Source of the DNA: Enoplolaimus lenunculus | Lineage: Eukaryota > Nematoda > Enoplea > Enoplida > Thoracostomopsidae | Reading direction: 5' to 3' | Length of the DNA: 64,000 nucleotides | Assembly (NCBI GenBank): GCA_030248215.1 | Contig: JASANG010001354.1 | Location: 124,001 to 188,000 of the forward strand | Shown: piece after piece, positions 31,800 to 44,009 of the stretch | Layout of the letters: each line of letters opens with the position of its first letter | Numbering within the stretch: the stretch's first letter is position 1 | The notes under the pieces: generated by a model | Seen by the model: the letters and a program-made list of their open reading frames with translations, nothing else | Told to the model about the DNA's origin: nothing | The model's database searches: none | Made by a program: the position numbers and the translations under genes

Positions 31800-32470
31800 T
31801 AATATCTAAATTTCTCAAAATCCCAATTTCTTTTGTATGTCACAATTTCCCAAAATCCCGAGCAAAAAAGGTTGCGCCGAAAGTCCGAATTTCCCGGATA
31901 ATACCCCAATTTCCCAAAATCCCAATTTCCAGAATCTCGAGCGAAAGTGCTGCGTCCAAAATAGCAATTTCTCGAAGAATATCATAATTTCCCAATATCC
32001 CAATTTTCCTGGTAATATTCCAATTTCCCTGGTAAAAGGTCAATGTTAGGGCCGCAACAGTAGATTAAGCGTATTCTTAAGCCTACGGGACGGCCCTAAA
32101 AGTAACCTGGGCCCTGGTAATATCCCAATTTCCCGGGTATAATAGCAATTTCCCAAAATACCATACATTTCAAAATATCCTGAGCGAAAAAGGCGCCCAA
32201 ACTCCCAAATACCCGGATAATATACGAAATTCCCAAAATCCTATTTTCCCGTGTAATATCCGAAATTCCCGAAAATCATGGGCGCAAAAGGCTGCGCCCA
32301 AAATCCCAATTTCCCGGATAATATCCGAATTTTCCAAAATCCCATTTTCCCGGATAATATCCGAAATTGCCAAAATCATGAGCGCAAAAGGCTGCGCCCA
32401 AAATCCCCGTAATATCCGAATTTCCCAAAATCCCAATTTTCAGGGTTCCAATTTCACAAAATCCCAATTT
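31800..32470 (+). repeat. Minisatellite, CCCAATTTCCC / ATATCC units
   Basis: Repeated words AATTTCCCAAAATCCC, CCCGGATAATATCCGAA and GCGCAAAAGGCTGCGCCC alternate through about 670 bp, with a longer unit near 110-120 bp visible at 32230-32400. The reading frames here are translations of repeats, not genes. Confidence 0.7.
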
Positions 32471-32474
32471 TAAG

Positions 32475-33010
32475 TGATCCACTTCGAACCGATGTTTTTG
32501 CTGGGTGGGTCGAAACAGCTGGAACTGCTTCAACCTCTTGCTTTCGCTGGATTGGTTGAACTCGAAGCTGTCCCGCCCGACCCAGCAAATACGTAGGCTC
32601 GAAGCTGTCCCGACCGACCCAGCAAAAGCATAGATTCGAAGCTGTCCAGACCGACCCAACGAAAACACACGCTCGAATCTGTCCAGGCTGTCTGTCCCAA
32701 TCAACCCAGCAAAAACCTAGACGACCTAGCAAAAACATCGACTAGAAGTTGTCCTGGCGTTCCTGCCCGACCCAGCAAAAACAGGCGCAAAGCTGTTGTG
32801 GCTGTCCCGACCGACCCAACGAAAACACGCTCGAAGCTGTCCCGGCCAACCCAACGAGAACACACGCTCGTAGCTGTCCTGGCTGATCAACCAAAAAAAT
32901 AGGTTCGAAGCTGTCCCGGGCGACCCAGCGAAAACTCAGGCTCAAAGCTGTTTTGGTTGTCCCGCCCGACCCTGCAAAAACATATGCTCGAAGCTGTTTG
33001 TCCATCCCAG
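32475..33010 (-). repeat. Minisatellite, inverse of 30960-31170
   Basis: At least ten units of GACCCAGCAAAAACA...TCGAAGCTGTCC type, 40-60 bp each, in the opposite orientation to 30960-31170. Together the two tracts form a large imperfect inverted repeat around 31200-32470. Confidence 0.75.
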
Positions 33011-33159
33011 CACAAATATATGGGCAGGAGTGCTGGCCTGTTGCGGTCCCGCAGGAAAACGGGTCGCCTCTCAAAGTGCCTACCATTGGCCAGACATGGC
33101 ATACTAAAAAATTTCTGCAAAATTTACAAGTATCGAAATTCCTGGCTGTTCTGTCCAAG

Positions 33160-33360
33160 CTTGCATCACTGCGTGGCGCAGCGGTTTAAACGACTTGGCG
33201 ATAATCCGGACGTCACGGGTTCGAGCCTTCCCCCATATCGGTAGCAGAAGATTTTTGATAGATCTTAAATGGTTCTGGTTATATTAGGATTAGGTATAAT
33301 TTATTGGTGTTGAGCAACTAAAGGAATGCACGTGATTCTTAAATCCTGAAACCTGCTTCT
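33160..33360 (+). mobile_element. tRNA-derived SINE candidate
   Basis: An A-box-like TGGCGCAGCGGTTTAAACG (33171-33189) and a B-box-like GGGTTCGAGCC (33217-33227) are separated by about 28 bp, as in pol III promoters of tRNA-derived SINEs. The preceding 5' part does not make a proper acceptor stem with the sequence after the B box, so a functional tRNA is unlikely. The tail to about 33360 is anonymous. I saw no second copy in this window. Confidence 0.55.
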
Positions 33361-33402
33361 TGCATAACGTTGCAATATTGAAATATGCTAAGTATGCGGC
33401 AT

Positions 33403-34736
33403 CAGGGTTGGTTTTTTCTTTTCCGAAGAAATTAAATGAACCAGGAAAAAACGGTTTTTCCGTTTTTTTGTTCGGAAAAAACGGAAAAAGTTGCCAATCA
33501 TACGCTAATGTTTTCGCAAACGCAAAAACGTTGATGGATTATTTGTCTATTGAAAAAATGACATTAGAAAGATCAAATTTACTATTTTATTTATTAAGTA
33601 TATCAACAGTACCTAGATAATGCATGATGATAAGCATACTGCACACACTGCAGAGCTGTCATATACCTAAAAATGTGCATATGCCAGCTAAGGTGGCCAC
33701 AAACTTGCGGGGTTGAGTCCGGCAAAAAATCTGCAGACAGCATTTGCATTTTATTGGAACGTGAAAAAAATTAATCTACTGTGATCCCATTGATATTTTT
33801 AGGAAAAATGTTTTCCGCTCTTTGTGTAGTCTTGGAATACGTTTGTATTCGCGTACTTTCGTTGATATCTTCGAAAGTATTATGGTACGTAGTGCTAATA
33901 CCATCGGAATTCGGTTGTCAAATTAACTCTAATGAGCGGAATGGGCTGGCGTTTCTGTTTTTTTGTTCATAGGATTCAAGCAAAGGATAATGTAATGTGA
34001 GTAATATACTGGAATCAATAATTTGATGACGGAATAGGTATTTCAGTATCTAGTTTATTGTGTTTCATATTGGACAGTAAACGTCTCTCTTTCAAAAAAA
34101 TAGGTTTTGAAGTAAACGCTGGATATATATCTGCAATAAATATTGCATCAAAGAGAAACATAAAAAATCTCAGATACAGCAATCACTTAAATATTAAAGA
34201 AGTATATAGTAGCAGGGATGCAACTGGTTCCGGTTAGATTATGAAACCGTTTGTATAGCATACTTTTTAGCACCGTAGGACTGCTTGGGCGATAGGAGAC
34301 AACTCAACTCAGCCTGCGTACGACCATGAGGAGCCATTGTAGCTTTAGTAAGTGCCGTTGAATTTAGAACCTGTAAACATGCGTTTCCCGGGTTTTTCCA
34401 GAAGTTTAAGACAGGTAGGTATCCCCGTATTCATTCTACTGGCGGATCCAAAGGGGGAACCGAAATTTTGTATTAAAAATATTTAGCAGTAAAATGGCGT
34501 ATGGCTTGTGGCTCGCTTCGCTCGCGACTACTTCCACTGTTCCTCGTGCGGTCCCCCATTTCAGAGTTTCCTGGATCCGTCCCTAATTCCTCCCAGTTTT
34601 ATCTGCCTTCGCGATGACAGCAACGTCAGAAAAACCAATTTTTCACGGTTTCCGCGTTGTTTTGTTGTTTTGCGAGTGATTTTTACTGAGTAATGAAAAG
34701 TTCTTTTCGTTGGTTTTTTTCCAGTGCTCAACCCTG
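33403..34736 (+). mobile_element. hAT-like element CAGGGTTGG...CTCAACCCTG
   Basis: Inverted ends CAGGGTTGGTTTTTTC and TTTCCAGTGCTCAACCCTG. The left subterminal region repeats ACGGAAAAA / CGGTTTTTCCG. The flanking octamers (TGCGGCAT and ACCGCAAT) do not match, so the boundary pairing is provisional. The interior is non-coding. Confidence 0.5.
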
Positions 34737-35579
34737 ACCGCAATATAGTAACTTAAGGTTAAAACTATTTTTTGCTTAGGTTATCCCTTGGTTTAGCTAT
34801 AGGTCCATCTTTAGGCTCAGAAATATGCTTATGTTCCTGCTACGCCCGTCAAAGTAACAATGACCAAGTTTACATTCTGACGGTGAACAAATTATTACTT
34901 AGCAGGGCAACTTTAGTTGAATATGTCTTCATCACATCATGGTACTTTGGTTAAGAGCATGAAGTTTCTATGAAGAAATCACAGAATTCTAAATATACGT
35001 AGTTTGTTTTATGCAACTGCTTCAGTAGTGCTGAGTATAGATGGGCACCGCGCACCGGACATCCGGATATAAAAAATATCCGGATATGTATCCGAAACGA
35101 AATGTGACCGGTTATTGCAGACGCCCAGCCTGAGTATAATGCTAATTAATAAAAGACTAAGTTGAAAATCTCTGGCAATCTGTAAAGAGAACATTTTTAT
35201 TTATCATGACACAGAACCCATGAGCCCATAACTTTTCAATTCAAACCCCACCCTAACCCATATTCTTGTCATGTACCAAAACAGTTCAAAAGCATATGAT
35301 CAGCAATTCTAGCTATCTGAATAATGCGCTGCGTAATGTAGGGTTTGGGGCAACAACCCCATGCAGCTTAGTGTCCTTTCAAAATGCGGAAGGTTCAAAG
35401 AAGCGGCGGCCTTCCCCTGAGAGAAAAAAGCATAAAATTAAATTCAAAAATTTTGGATGTCACATAAAAAGATTCCTTCTACATTTGTGTCTTGAAATTA
35501 ATATTAAATCAGGTAAGCTAAACCAGTCATCAAACGCAAAAAATGAAAAATGATGTTTTAAAATATTTGCGAGCCTGCT

Positions 35580-35725
35580 CCCTGTCAGAAATTTCTGGAT
35601 CCACCGCTGAAAGCGGGCCACCACCAAAAGTAATATGGGCTGATGTTTGTACGATTAAGGGTAAGTATATTTCAATTTGGTTCTTTCCCCTTGGAGCGTA
35701 AAACGACTGATGTATATATAGCTCA
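35580..35725 (-). repeat. Dispersed repeat R (GGATCC-CGCTGAAAG), copy 1
   Basis: It matches in inverse orientation 37690-37855 and 39375-39545: shared words are CGGATCCAGAAATTTCTG, TTTTGGTGGTGGCCCGCTTT, ACAAACATCAGCCCATATTA and GAGCTATATATACAT. A shorter scrap is at 36885-36965. Class unknown. Confidence 0.65.
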
Positions 35726-36443
35726 ACGGAAGGATGACATTCGATAGAATCGGAAACAAACCAAATCAACTCAATTTCAGGTGGCCAACGCAAGTAAGCA
35801 CAGAATTGATTCAAAAGTGTGGTTGTTGCAGAAAAAGTTTCCTCCAGGTAACCCCAACCGTACAATTTTCCATTTCAGAAAGTTTTTCTGAAAAAATTTT
35901 ATGGTTCCTACATTTACAATTTTTCCCCTCGGAAAATTATTCGGTGATAAATTGCGGGGTCCTTTCGGTTATCCTCCCCCAGCCGGAGTTTGCCGATAGG
36001 ATTTTATAAATTTTTGCATATTTGAGGCTCTCATGACTTACCCTAATTATTTCAGACTCAATTAAGTTAGAATTTTTGAAAAATTTGAATTTTTAAGGTC
36101 CCAAGGTCCCCGTCGAATAAATGATTTGGCACCGTCCCAAATTGTTGGGAGCGCACCAAAACAGTTATTTGACCATAACTCGCTAACCAGACATCTTAGT
36201 ACGGAAAATTTAACTTCAATGAACTTAGCTATGCAACCTGCGTCGAATACTATATAATTTGTCTAACTTTTTGACAAATTTTTGGGGTCCGAAGGTTGGG
36301 AGCTTAAAAATTGAATTTTCCAAAAATTCAAATTTGGGGGTGAAATTATCAGGGCGGGTCATGAGAGGTTCAAATATGAAAAAATTTAAAAAATCCGACC
36401 ATTTTTGGGGAAACTCCGGCTGGGGGAGGATAGCCGAAAAGAC

Positions 36444-36857
36444 CAGGGTGTACCTAAACGGATAGTAAAATAGTTGAAACGGAAATGGAAACGGGTAGTG
36501 ATCAAAAGAACGGAAACAGAAACGGAAAACGGATATTGAAGTATAAAAATTTCACAGATGTTTTATTTTTCTGCCAACACAATAGAGGTGTGGAAATGTT
36601 CATCGGGCTTTCTAAAATTTTAAAGAAAAATTGCGGATTCATCGAAATTTTTAAGATTTTGAATGAATTTCGTAATTTTTATTTCATTTCGGTCAATTGC
36701 AGCACATTTGTAATGAAAAATTGCCAAACATAAACGTGATTTAAAACTAATTTCGGACCTAAAAATAATGGAAATCCGTTATTTCTATAACGAAAACGGA
36801 AACGACAACGGACACCGATTTTATCGGAAGCGGAAACAGATATCCGGTTACACCCTG
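36444..36857 (+). mobile_element. hAT MITE with perfect duplication GAAAAGAC and AAACGG clusters
   Basis: GAAAAGAC is identical at 36436-36443 and 36858-36865. Ends CAGGGTGTACCTAAACGG and CCGGTTACACCCTG are inverted. The first 100 bp contain five AAACGG hexamers; AAACGG is the subterminal transposase-binding motif of maize Ac, the type hAT element. Other members: 55213-55600, 57655-58022, 50345-50612 and the frame of 15195-17412. Confidence 0.9.
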
Positions 36858-37689
36858 GAAAAGACCCAAATAGCGTTTCAAAACATTTACGAGCCAGACT
36901 CCGTGAGAAATTTCTAGATCCGCCGCTGAAGGCAGGGCACCGCTAAAACTACCATGTGCTGGAGTCACGTCCACGTCCCAAATTTTCCATATGATAACAA
37001 AATTTAACAGGGCAGTGGGAAATTGAATTTACGAAATGTTTCAATTTCCTTTATCTGCGGTTTTCTTTTTCGTAAGCTGTAAATCGAAGTTGATAAATCA
37101 TTATCAATTTACTACTCGATTTTATAAAACCGACGGCAAAGGGAAATTGGAAAAGTTTTCAAATTCAATTTCCCACTGCTACCCTTTTTCCAAACTCAAG
37201 TTGGAAAAAGGCGTTTTTGATTTCCACAAGCCGAGCGCAAATTAATGTGGATGACGCATTATTAGTCAGTAGCAATCGTCTAAACAGAATACTCAACAGT
37301 ATTGAAGCAGTTGCATAATTAAAAACTATTTTTAGAATTGTATGTTTCACGCTCATAGCAATCAGCTTGTGGGTCAGGGCACCCTGAGAGCAACAAGTTA
37401 AAACAAGTGCTTGAGAAACGAAAATTGAGGTTCGGATACCAAAAAAACGCAAAATCGAGCTTCGGACTTCCGAAATACATAATTTAATTTCGGATATATG
37501 GATGTCCAGATAAATATCGGGCAAGAATGGCCGGATATCCGGATATGAAAAATATCCGATGCCCATCACGATGGGTATTCGGTTTAAAAGATTGATACTG
37601 CCTAAATACTTTCGTTGGCCACCTGAATTTGAGTTGATTTCGTTTGTCTCCGTCTGCTTTAAACACCTGCAACAGAGTTTCAGTCGAAT

Positions 37690-38030
37690 GTCACCCTTCC
37701 CTTGAACTATATATACATAAATTGTTGTACGTTCCAAGAAGAAAGAACTACATTAAAATATGTATACACGTTAAATCGTACAAACATGAGCTCATATTAC
37801 TTTTGGTGGTGCCCCACTTTCAGCGGCTTATCCAGAAATTTGTGTAGGGGACGGGCGGGTAAATGTTCTGAAACGCAATTTTTCATCAAAAAATTTACTG
37901 AAGGAAAAATTGTGAGGTACGCGCCTTTAAAACTTTTAGGTGGAAAATTGTTAGGTAAGAAGAACCTTATCATTTTATCAAAAAACTTTCTGAGGGGGAA
38001 ATTGTAAGGTAGGGTACCATTTTATCCCAA
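37690..38030 (+). repeat. Dispersed repeat R, copy 2, with a CTTATCATTTTA minisatellite tail
   Basis: 37690-37855 is the plus-strand form of repeat R. It runs into units of about 50-60 bp of the type TTTCTGAGGGGGAAATTGTAAGGTAGGG-ACCTTATCATTTTA (described by key words only) to about 38030. The same pairing of repeat R and tail recurs at 39375-39720. Confidence 0.6.
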
Positions 38031-38439
38031 AAGAATTTCTAACGGCGTGGCGTACGCCCGCTGCATCCTCTGGATCCGAGGCTTAAATTTTAGACACTTA
38101 AGCCAAAAAGCTTCAGTGTGCTGCGCACTGAAGCAAAAAACTTCAGTTTCCATCATACTGCCCCCTCAAAAGTCACCTGGTGTACGCATAATATTGTGGT
38201 AATTGCATAATTTTATCGAAACATAACGTAGCAATCTTTAACTTAATTCCCAGAACGATTGAGGCAGGTGCATAATAAATAACGATATTTAGAACTGTAT
38301 GTTTTATGCTCATAAGAATCAGCTTGCAGGTCAGGGTACATCCTTCAGAGCAGCAAGTTAAAACAAGTATTTAACCAGGAAATTTGAGGTTCAGAAAGCC
38401 AAAAAACGCAAAATCGAGTTTTGGATATCCGAAATATAA

Positions 38440-40832
38440 AGTTTAATTTCGGATATCCTGATAAATATCCGGGAGAACAGAAAGCCAAAAGACGCAAAAC
38501 CGAGTTTTGGATATTCGAAATAGAATGTTTAATTTCTTATATCCAGGATAATAGCGCATTATTAATGTATATATTTTAATTTAATAAGTTTTTGCAGTAT
38601 TCTCATTTTAAGAAAGTTTCTTGGATAATGGCTAAATTGCAGAAAAATGGTTTAGTTAATACTAGTACACGTTGTTGCACGTGTAACTGGACTAAGGCTT
38701 CTCCGGCTCTTGGCTAAAACGTTGCCGGGTCGTTTCATATTAAATGAACGAAATTAAAAAACTACTTTTTGAAAAGCTGTGGTGCTTTACAGATATATAA
38801 ACACATCCGAAACGATAGTTATTCTCAATGCATATAGTCATAATTTGCATGTGTAAACAAAAATCTGTTGGAACGCTAAAATATGTATGTGGGGCGTTCT
38901 AGCTTTAATTTTATGACAACGCCCTATTCAGCGACTGACCCAGCCAATCATGTGAACACGTTGACTCAAAGCTGTCACATTTGTCCCGGTCGACCCAGTG
39001 AAAACATAGACTCAAAATGGTCCCTCCTGCTTAGTCTGGTGCAGGAGTGTTCGCGGTTGCACTCCAAGCCTTTTTGCCCTCCCATTTTATGATCCTTGAT
39101 CCGCCATTAGTTTATAGCGTGGAACAGTTGAAAACACATAAGAGCTATGAAAAGATTGGCAAATGCGACTCTCAAGCAAGCCTGTCTCAGACGTTGCAAC
39201 TTTATTGTTTATCAAGCTACAGTAATAATCAATTTTAATGTGATAATCAATACAAAAATCAAATACTGTGCTAGCGCAGGCCCACCCTATTCTGTTGTTG
39301 TACGCTGAGGAGCGTGACGGACAAAAAGCAGCCTCATTGCGCATTCATTTCTATTTAGTTTACGTCACCCTTCCCTCGAGCTATATATACATGAGTCGTT
39401 TTACGTTCCAAAAAAAGAACCAAATTGAAATATACTTACGCTTATTAGTACAAACATCAGCCCATATTATTTTTGGTGGTGGCCCGCTTTCAGCAGCGGA
39501 TCCAGAAATTTCTGACGGGGGGCAGGCTCGTAAATTTTTTAAAACGCCATTTTCACCAAAAAATTTTCTAAGGGGAAAAATTGTAATGTAGGGACCATAT
39601 AATTGTTTTACAGAAAAAATTTCAGAGGGTGAAAATTGTAAGGTAGGGGGACCTTATCATTTTACAACAAAAGATTTCCTGATGGAAAAATTGTAAGGTT
39701 GGGATAGTTAAGAAATCTATATTTTTTCAAGTATATTATTGTATAAAAGCGACGCGCTGAGTTGAATTGCGTCATTTTTTGCGTTTGATGACTGGTTTAG
39801 CGCACTTGATTTTAAATTTCAAGACACAAATGTATGCGGAAGATTTTTCCGTAACAACCAAACTTTTTTATCAATTTTATATATGCTTTTTTCCCTCAGG
39901 GGAATGCCGTGGGTTCCCTAAACCTTCCGCATTTTGAAAGGACACTAATCAGGATGGGGTTGTTGCTCCCCAACGCCACACTAACCTGTTCATTATTCAG
40001 ACAGCTAGAATCGCTGATAAAATACTTTTGAACTGTTTTGGTGTATAAGAAGAAAGTCGCTTTCGTGGTGGGTTATGTGTCATGGGAAATTCAAATGTGC
40101 CCGTTACAGATTGCTAGATTTGCAAGCTAGCCTTTTACTATTTAGCATCATACTCAGTTGGGCTTTGCGTCTTATTAAACCAAGAGCAATCAGAATTTAA
40201 AATGACGCCCAGTATGTAATTTCGCGACGCGACTTGGTATATGTATATTTAGGTAGATTTTGTTTCTTGCAAAGGCAATAAATTTTGTACTTGGCGGTAC
40301 GTATTTGAAGCAAATTTTTCACTCTGCTAATTGTGAGAATTTAAAAATACGAAGTCATTATTGAGATAAACATCAAGCTAAACTGAGTTTTTTCTGTTAA
40401 TTTTGGCGTGTTTTAAGGAATCAAAATTTTAAATCATCCAGGCCCTTCCCGCTCACCTTGCTAGGGGGGCTAAAAAAATTTTCAATAGGGGCATTCAAGG
40501 GTTTTCAATGAATTACAAGAAATGTTTAAAATTTTCTAGGGCGGCCAAAGTTTTTTGGGGGACTGATCCCACTGGCCTCCCCTTGGCTACAGGCACAAAA
40601 TCATCATGGAATTACGCAGGAATGTGGTTCAATGTTTTAGCTCAGGTTTGAACACAGAATTTGTTTTCGTCAGCTTCAGCTACTTTATTGGTGAAATAAT
40701 GCAAATTATCCCAAAATTTTTTTACACAAAATAGCATTTCGGATATCCAACGGAAATCTGGATACACAGTTCTTTTCGGATGCATATCTGGATATATTTC
40801 ATATCTGGATATCCGGATATCTGATACCCATC
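38440..40832. mobile_element. Family G element, third copy, poorly preserved
   Basis: The right end has GGATATCCAACGG, ATCTGGATAT motifs and GATACCCATC; the left side has TTTCGGATATCCTGATAAAT. Repeat R copy 3 and a minisatellite scrap (38940-39010) lie inside. Both edges are approximate. Confidence 0.4.
39375..39720 (+). repeat. Dispersed repeat R, copy 3, with minisatellite tail
   Basis: Best-preserved copy: GAGCTATATATACATGAGTC, ATTTTTGGTGGTGGCCCGC, CGGATCCAGAAATTTCTGAC, followed by three AATTGTAAGGTAGGG / CTTATCATTTTA units of about 50-60 bp. The tail type also occurs alone at 52915-53150. Confidence 0.65.
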
Positions 40833-43800
40833 TATATTTACGATGTCAGTAAACCATCGTTAACGATTTGCAAACTATCTCTAGACCCAATGTTTCATGC
40901 ATTGTGCTATGCCGGTACCCTGCAAATTCCTCGGTACGCCGCTGTGTAGGTATATACGTTGTAGAGCATATCACCTCATTTGTTTTTCTCTCTAATTAGC
41001 AGGAGTCAGCCAAGGCAAGCTTTTATGTTGTTCGATGAACTTGGCTGTTTATTTTAGTTTTGTATGTTGTAGCATACGCATGACTGACTGTTCATTTATA
41101 TCTCCATGGCTTGGCCGCCGGCATTTTATGAGCTCAGTATAATATTGCGTTTAAGAAAATTCGAAAAAAACCCTGTATATATTGCTATGGCGTTGCATTT
41201 TCAAATATATATTGGCGAATGAGAGCTAATTACATTTTGGCTTTATACGTATATTAATGAATAATATGATTTAGTTTAGATTAGACAGGACTGAGGTATA
41301 TATATTCTGGTACAACGTGTGCTGGTAATGGCAGTACAGCACACTTGTTGTTGTTTACCGTGTATAGTTGCTAGTTTGTACTGAGCAGAATGGAGAAAAT
41401 AGAACAAAATTGACGCATATGGTTGTTAGCATCGTATATTTGAGGCTGTTGGAATTTGCATTTTTCACATGAATATTTTCTATTTCATCTGACATCTAAG
41501 TTCAGCTCGGGCTACGATTGGAATTACAGACATTTGGATGGGAAGCGTTAGGAGTTTGATGCTCAAATCCGAAGGGAAGGATTCTCAGTCTCCGACCTGT
41601 AAAGATTTTGTACTGTGCATAAAGTGTATAGTAGTTGTTCACTGCAGACTATGCATATATACCTATTATATTTTGTGTACGTAGGTTCTAGGTGGTACTT
41701 TAGTTGTTTGCCATTTGGTTAAAGGGTTATTTAGTGGGAAAGCAAAATTTCTGATATCAGGCGTATTAATATAATATATTTAGAATCCAGTTCTGGGGTG
41801 GGATTTACAAGAAGTAAAACTGGATAACAAATCGTTTAGTTTGACAATTTTTTCAAAACTAAGATTTAGGACATACACCTTTGCATTTTTCTAATTGTAT
41901 GGATTCAACAGATTTCTTTCTTTTTTACAGCTTAGTTAACGTATCGGACCACTCTCTGGTGTACACTACGGCCAATTCGCTTAATTGATGAGTCGACGTA
42001 GGCAACATAGCCAAAACAAAGTTTGAGAAAATTTTTACCTACAGCTATTGGGTCTTACACCTATAGAATAGAATCTGGTGCCAATCCGTGATTTTTAGAT
42101 CGATAATTGATGTGTTTAGTAAAGCTTTTTTAATCAAGCTAATTGTTTGCTAGTCGCGATGGTTTTCAATTTATTGAAATAATATAATATATTTTTACCA
42201 AACGAAACAGTATTAAATATGCAAATCCGAAGATACCGAGCATTTCCCTTCTGTTCAAGTAAAGAGATGAATTATGGTTCGTCTCACATTTGAATTTAGC
42301 TTTAGAAAAGGGGTTGTAGATAGTATGCATGTAAAACGGGTTTTGTAGTGATCGTATCAGCTTTAGAATAACAGGCTTTTGTACATAGTCTCCACATTTA
42401 AGTATTAACGTTTAGGTAATGGCTTATGCAAGAGCATAAGCTCAGATAAGCCTTTTTTTAAGCCTAAGCTTATGTCTCACGCAGAAATGCGGTTAAATTG
42501 TACAAAACCCGTAAAATTTATTATATATCTGATGCTTGCGTTTGAAGCTTCCACAGTATTTAAGGTATGTTTATGCCAGAGCAAAGCAGTACTATACCAT
42601 GTGCCAAATTTAAAGTTACTTTTGCCGTATCGGCCGGCTAAATGTTGCGAGCTGAACATTAGTCATCGCCGAGCTACAAACATGGAACCCGCTGCAAAGG
42701 TCTATAGGCGAAGGTACTGAAACAGGATCACCAAGAATTAAAAAAGCCACCTGTCTTATAGATCTTGACAAGCTAAGATCAGGGGTACTACTTTATGGCT
42801 ACATAACCAACATTTCAAAACTAATGGCCAGCCAAATTATAATGCAAACACGCACCGATTTGAGATTTGAAGAGAAAGCATCTATGTCTAACATATTTAT
42901 AAAAAAATGTACAAATATTATACCAGGTTTATTTTTTGTATAAATTTGTAGTCGATTGTCCTTGGGAATGTTTCGTAAAAAGTTAAAATTTAAAGTGCAA
43001 TAACTTTTGATCAACGGACCTTACATTCTTGAAAATAGTGCCGCCGAATTCAGCGCGTTGAAATCTATGAAATAGGCACTTTTCATTACGTTTCCATTCA
43101 TTCATCTATCGTACTTCCGACAAGGAGGTATATGTGTGATGTTAACGGGTGTGCTGAGAGCCTATTAACCAGGCTGGACAAGTACGCGCGGCTTCCAGGC
43201 TTGGTTGCTTTTGCCCTTGTGCTTGATGCCATGGTAATTCAGAATAAATGTTGTTTTCAGCACATCGCTTTATCTTTCGCATCACAAAGCAACAACGAAC
43301 AGACGATTCCTGTCTTTCACACCCAATTAAAGGTATTATACTAACCCAACTCTTATTTATTTTTAAGTTAAACCAGTTAGACCTAACAACATTCTTTTTA
43401 TGTTGGGTTTTTGGGCACAACTCACTTGTTCCGGAACAGTTTTGGTAATTAATTGCCATACCCGTTTCTACTTTTTGTTTCAGTAGTTAATAAAGTTTAT
43501 GTGATTATCTGAGGGTCTGTAAAGTATTTGTGCTATCTATGTTCTGCTTCTGCTTTGGTCTCTTTATGAGCTCTAATTAGAACTTATAGGCTCTATCCAC
43601 TAACCGATTGTAATTTGAAATACGGACTCTTTATTGATTGGGGCTTAAAATTCAAACCCTTACCCTCTTCATCGGAGCACTACAGTAGAAGCATGTTTAT
43701 AAGCTCATACGCGCTACATGGATTTTTCAGTCATAGCAGATGGTAATGCTGATCGCATATATAGTTTGAAACTTTCATGCATTTTTAATTGGACATATTT

Positions 43801-44009
43801 TGCAAAAGCTCATTATATGCAGCTATGGAAGACACAACAACAAAGGTCCACCGTTGGCATATTAATTTTAGATGGAAATTGAATATTTTCCACATATTAA
43901 ATTTTAGCCGCATTTGACAGCCGCAGTGAAGCAAATAGTCGATGTCGGATCAGACCCAATTAAAATTTGTACACCAAAGGCGCGGTGCCGCTCGCGCTTT
44001 GCGTGCATA
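40833..44009. other. Gene-poor 3.2 kb, nothing firm
   Basis: At 42418-42477 an AAGCCTAAGCTTATG palindrome cluster resembles the core of the small MITE at 51797-51977. A short open frame at 43132-43344 has no recognisable domain. The rest is AT-rich DNA without an exon or element end that I can support. Confidence 0.4.

Larger units (their letters stand above)
35040..37567. mobile_element. Family G element, second copy, with nested insertions
   Basis: Left end GATGGGCACCGCGC with CATCCGGATAT motifs; right end GGATATCC...ATCCGATGCCCATC. The sequence 37250-37567 (inverted) and 38230-38540 share an internal region (TTAAAACAAGT, CGCAAAATCGAG). A hAT MITE (36444-36857) with its own target duplication lies inside. 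Confidence 0.55.

Noticed and set aside
33166-33240. A tRNA gene
   Set aside because: A and B boxes are present but the 5' part and the sequence after the B box do not pair as an acceptor stem; a SINE head fits better.
30906-33244. Several overlapping frames of 60-140 residues rich in Gly, Arg and Trp with repeated WVGRDSFE-like words
   Set aside because: They are translations of the minisatellite units in both strands, not genes.
43132-43344. Possible small exon encoding LLTRLDKYARLPGLVAFALVLDAM, vaguely like a roadblock/LAMTOR-type segment
   Set aside because: The similarity is weak, no continuing exon was found, and the only internal GT-AG pair would give a 27-nt intron.
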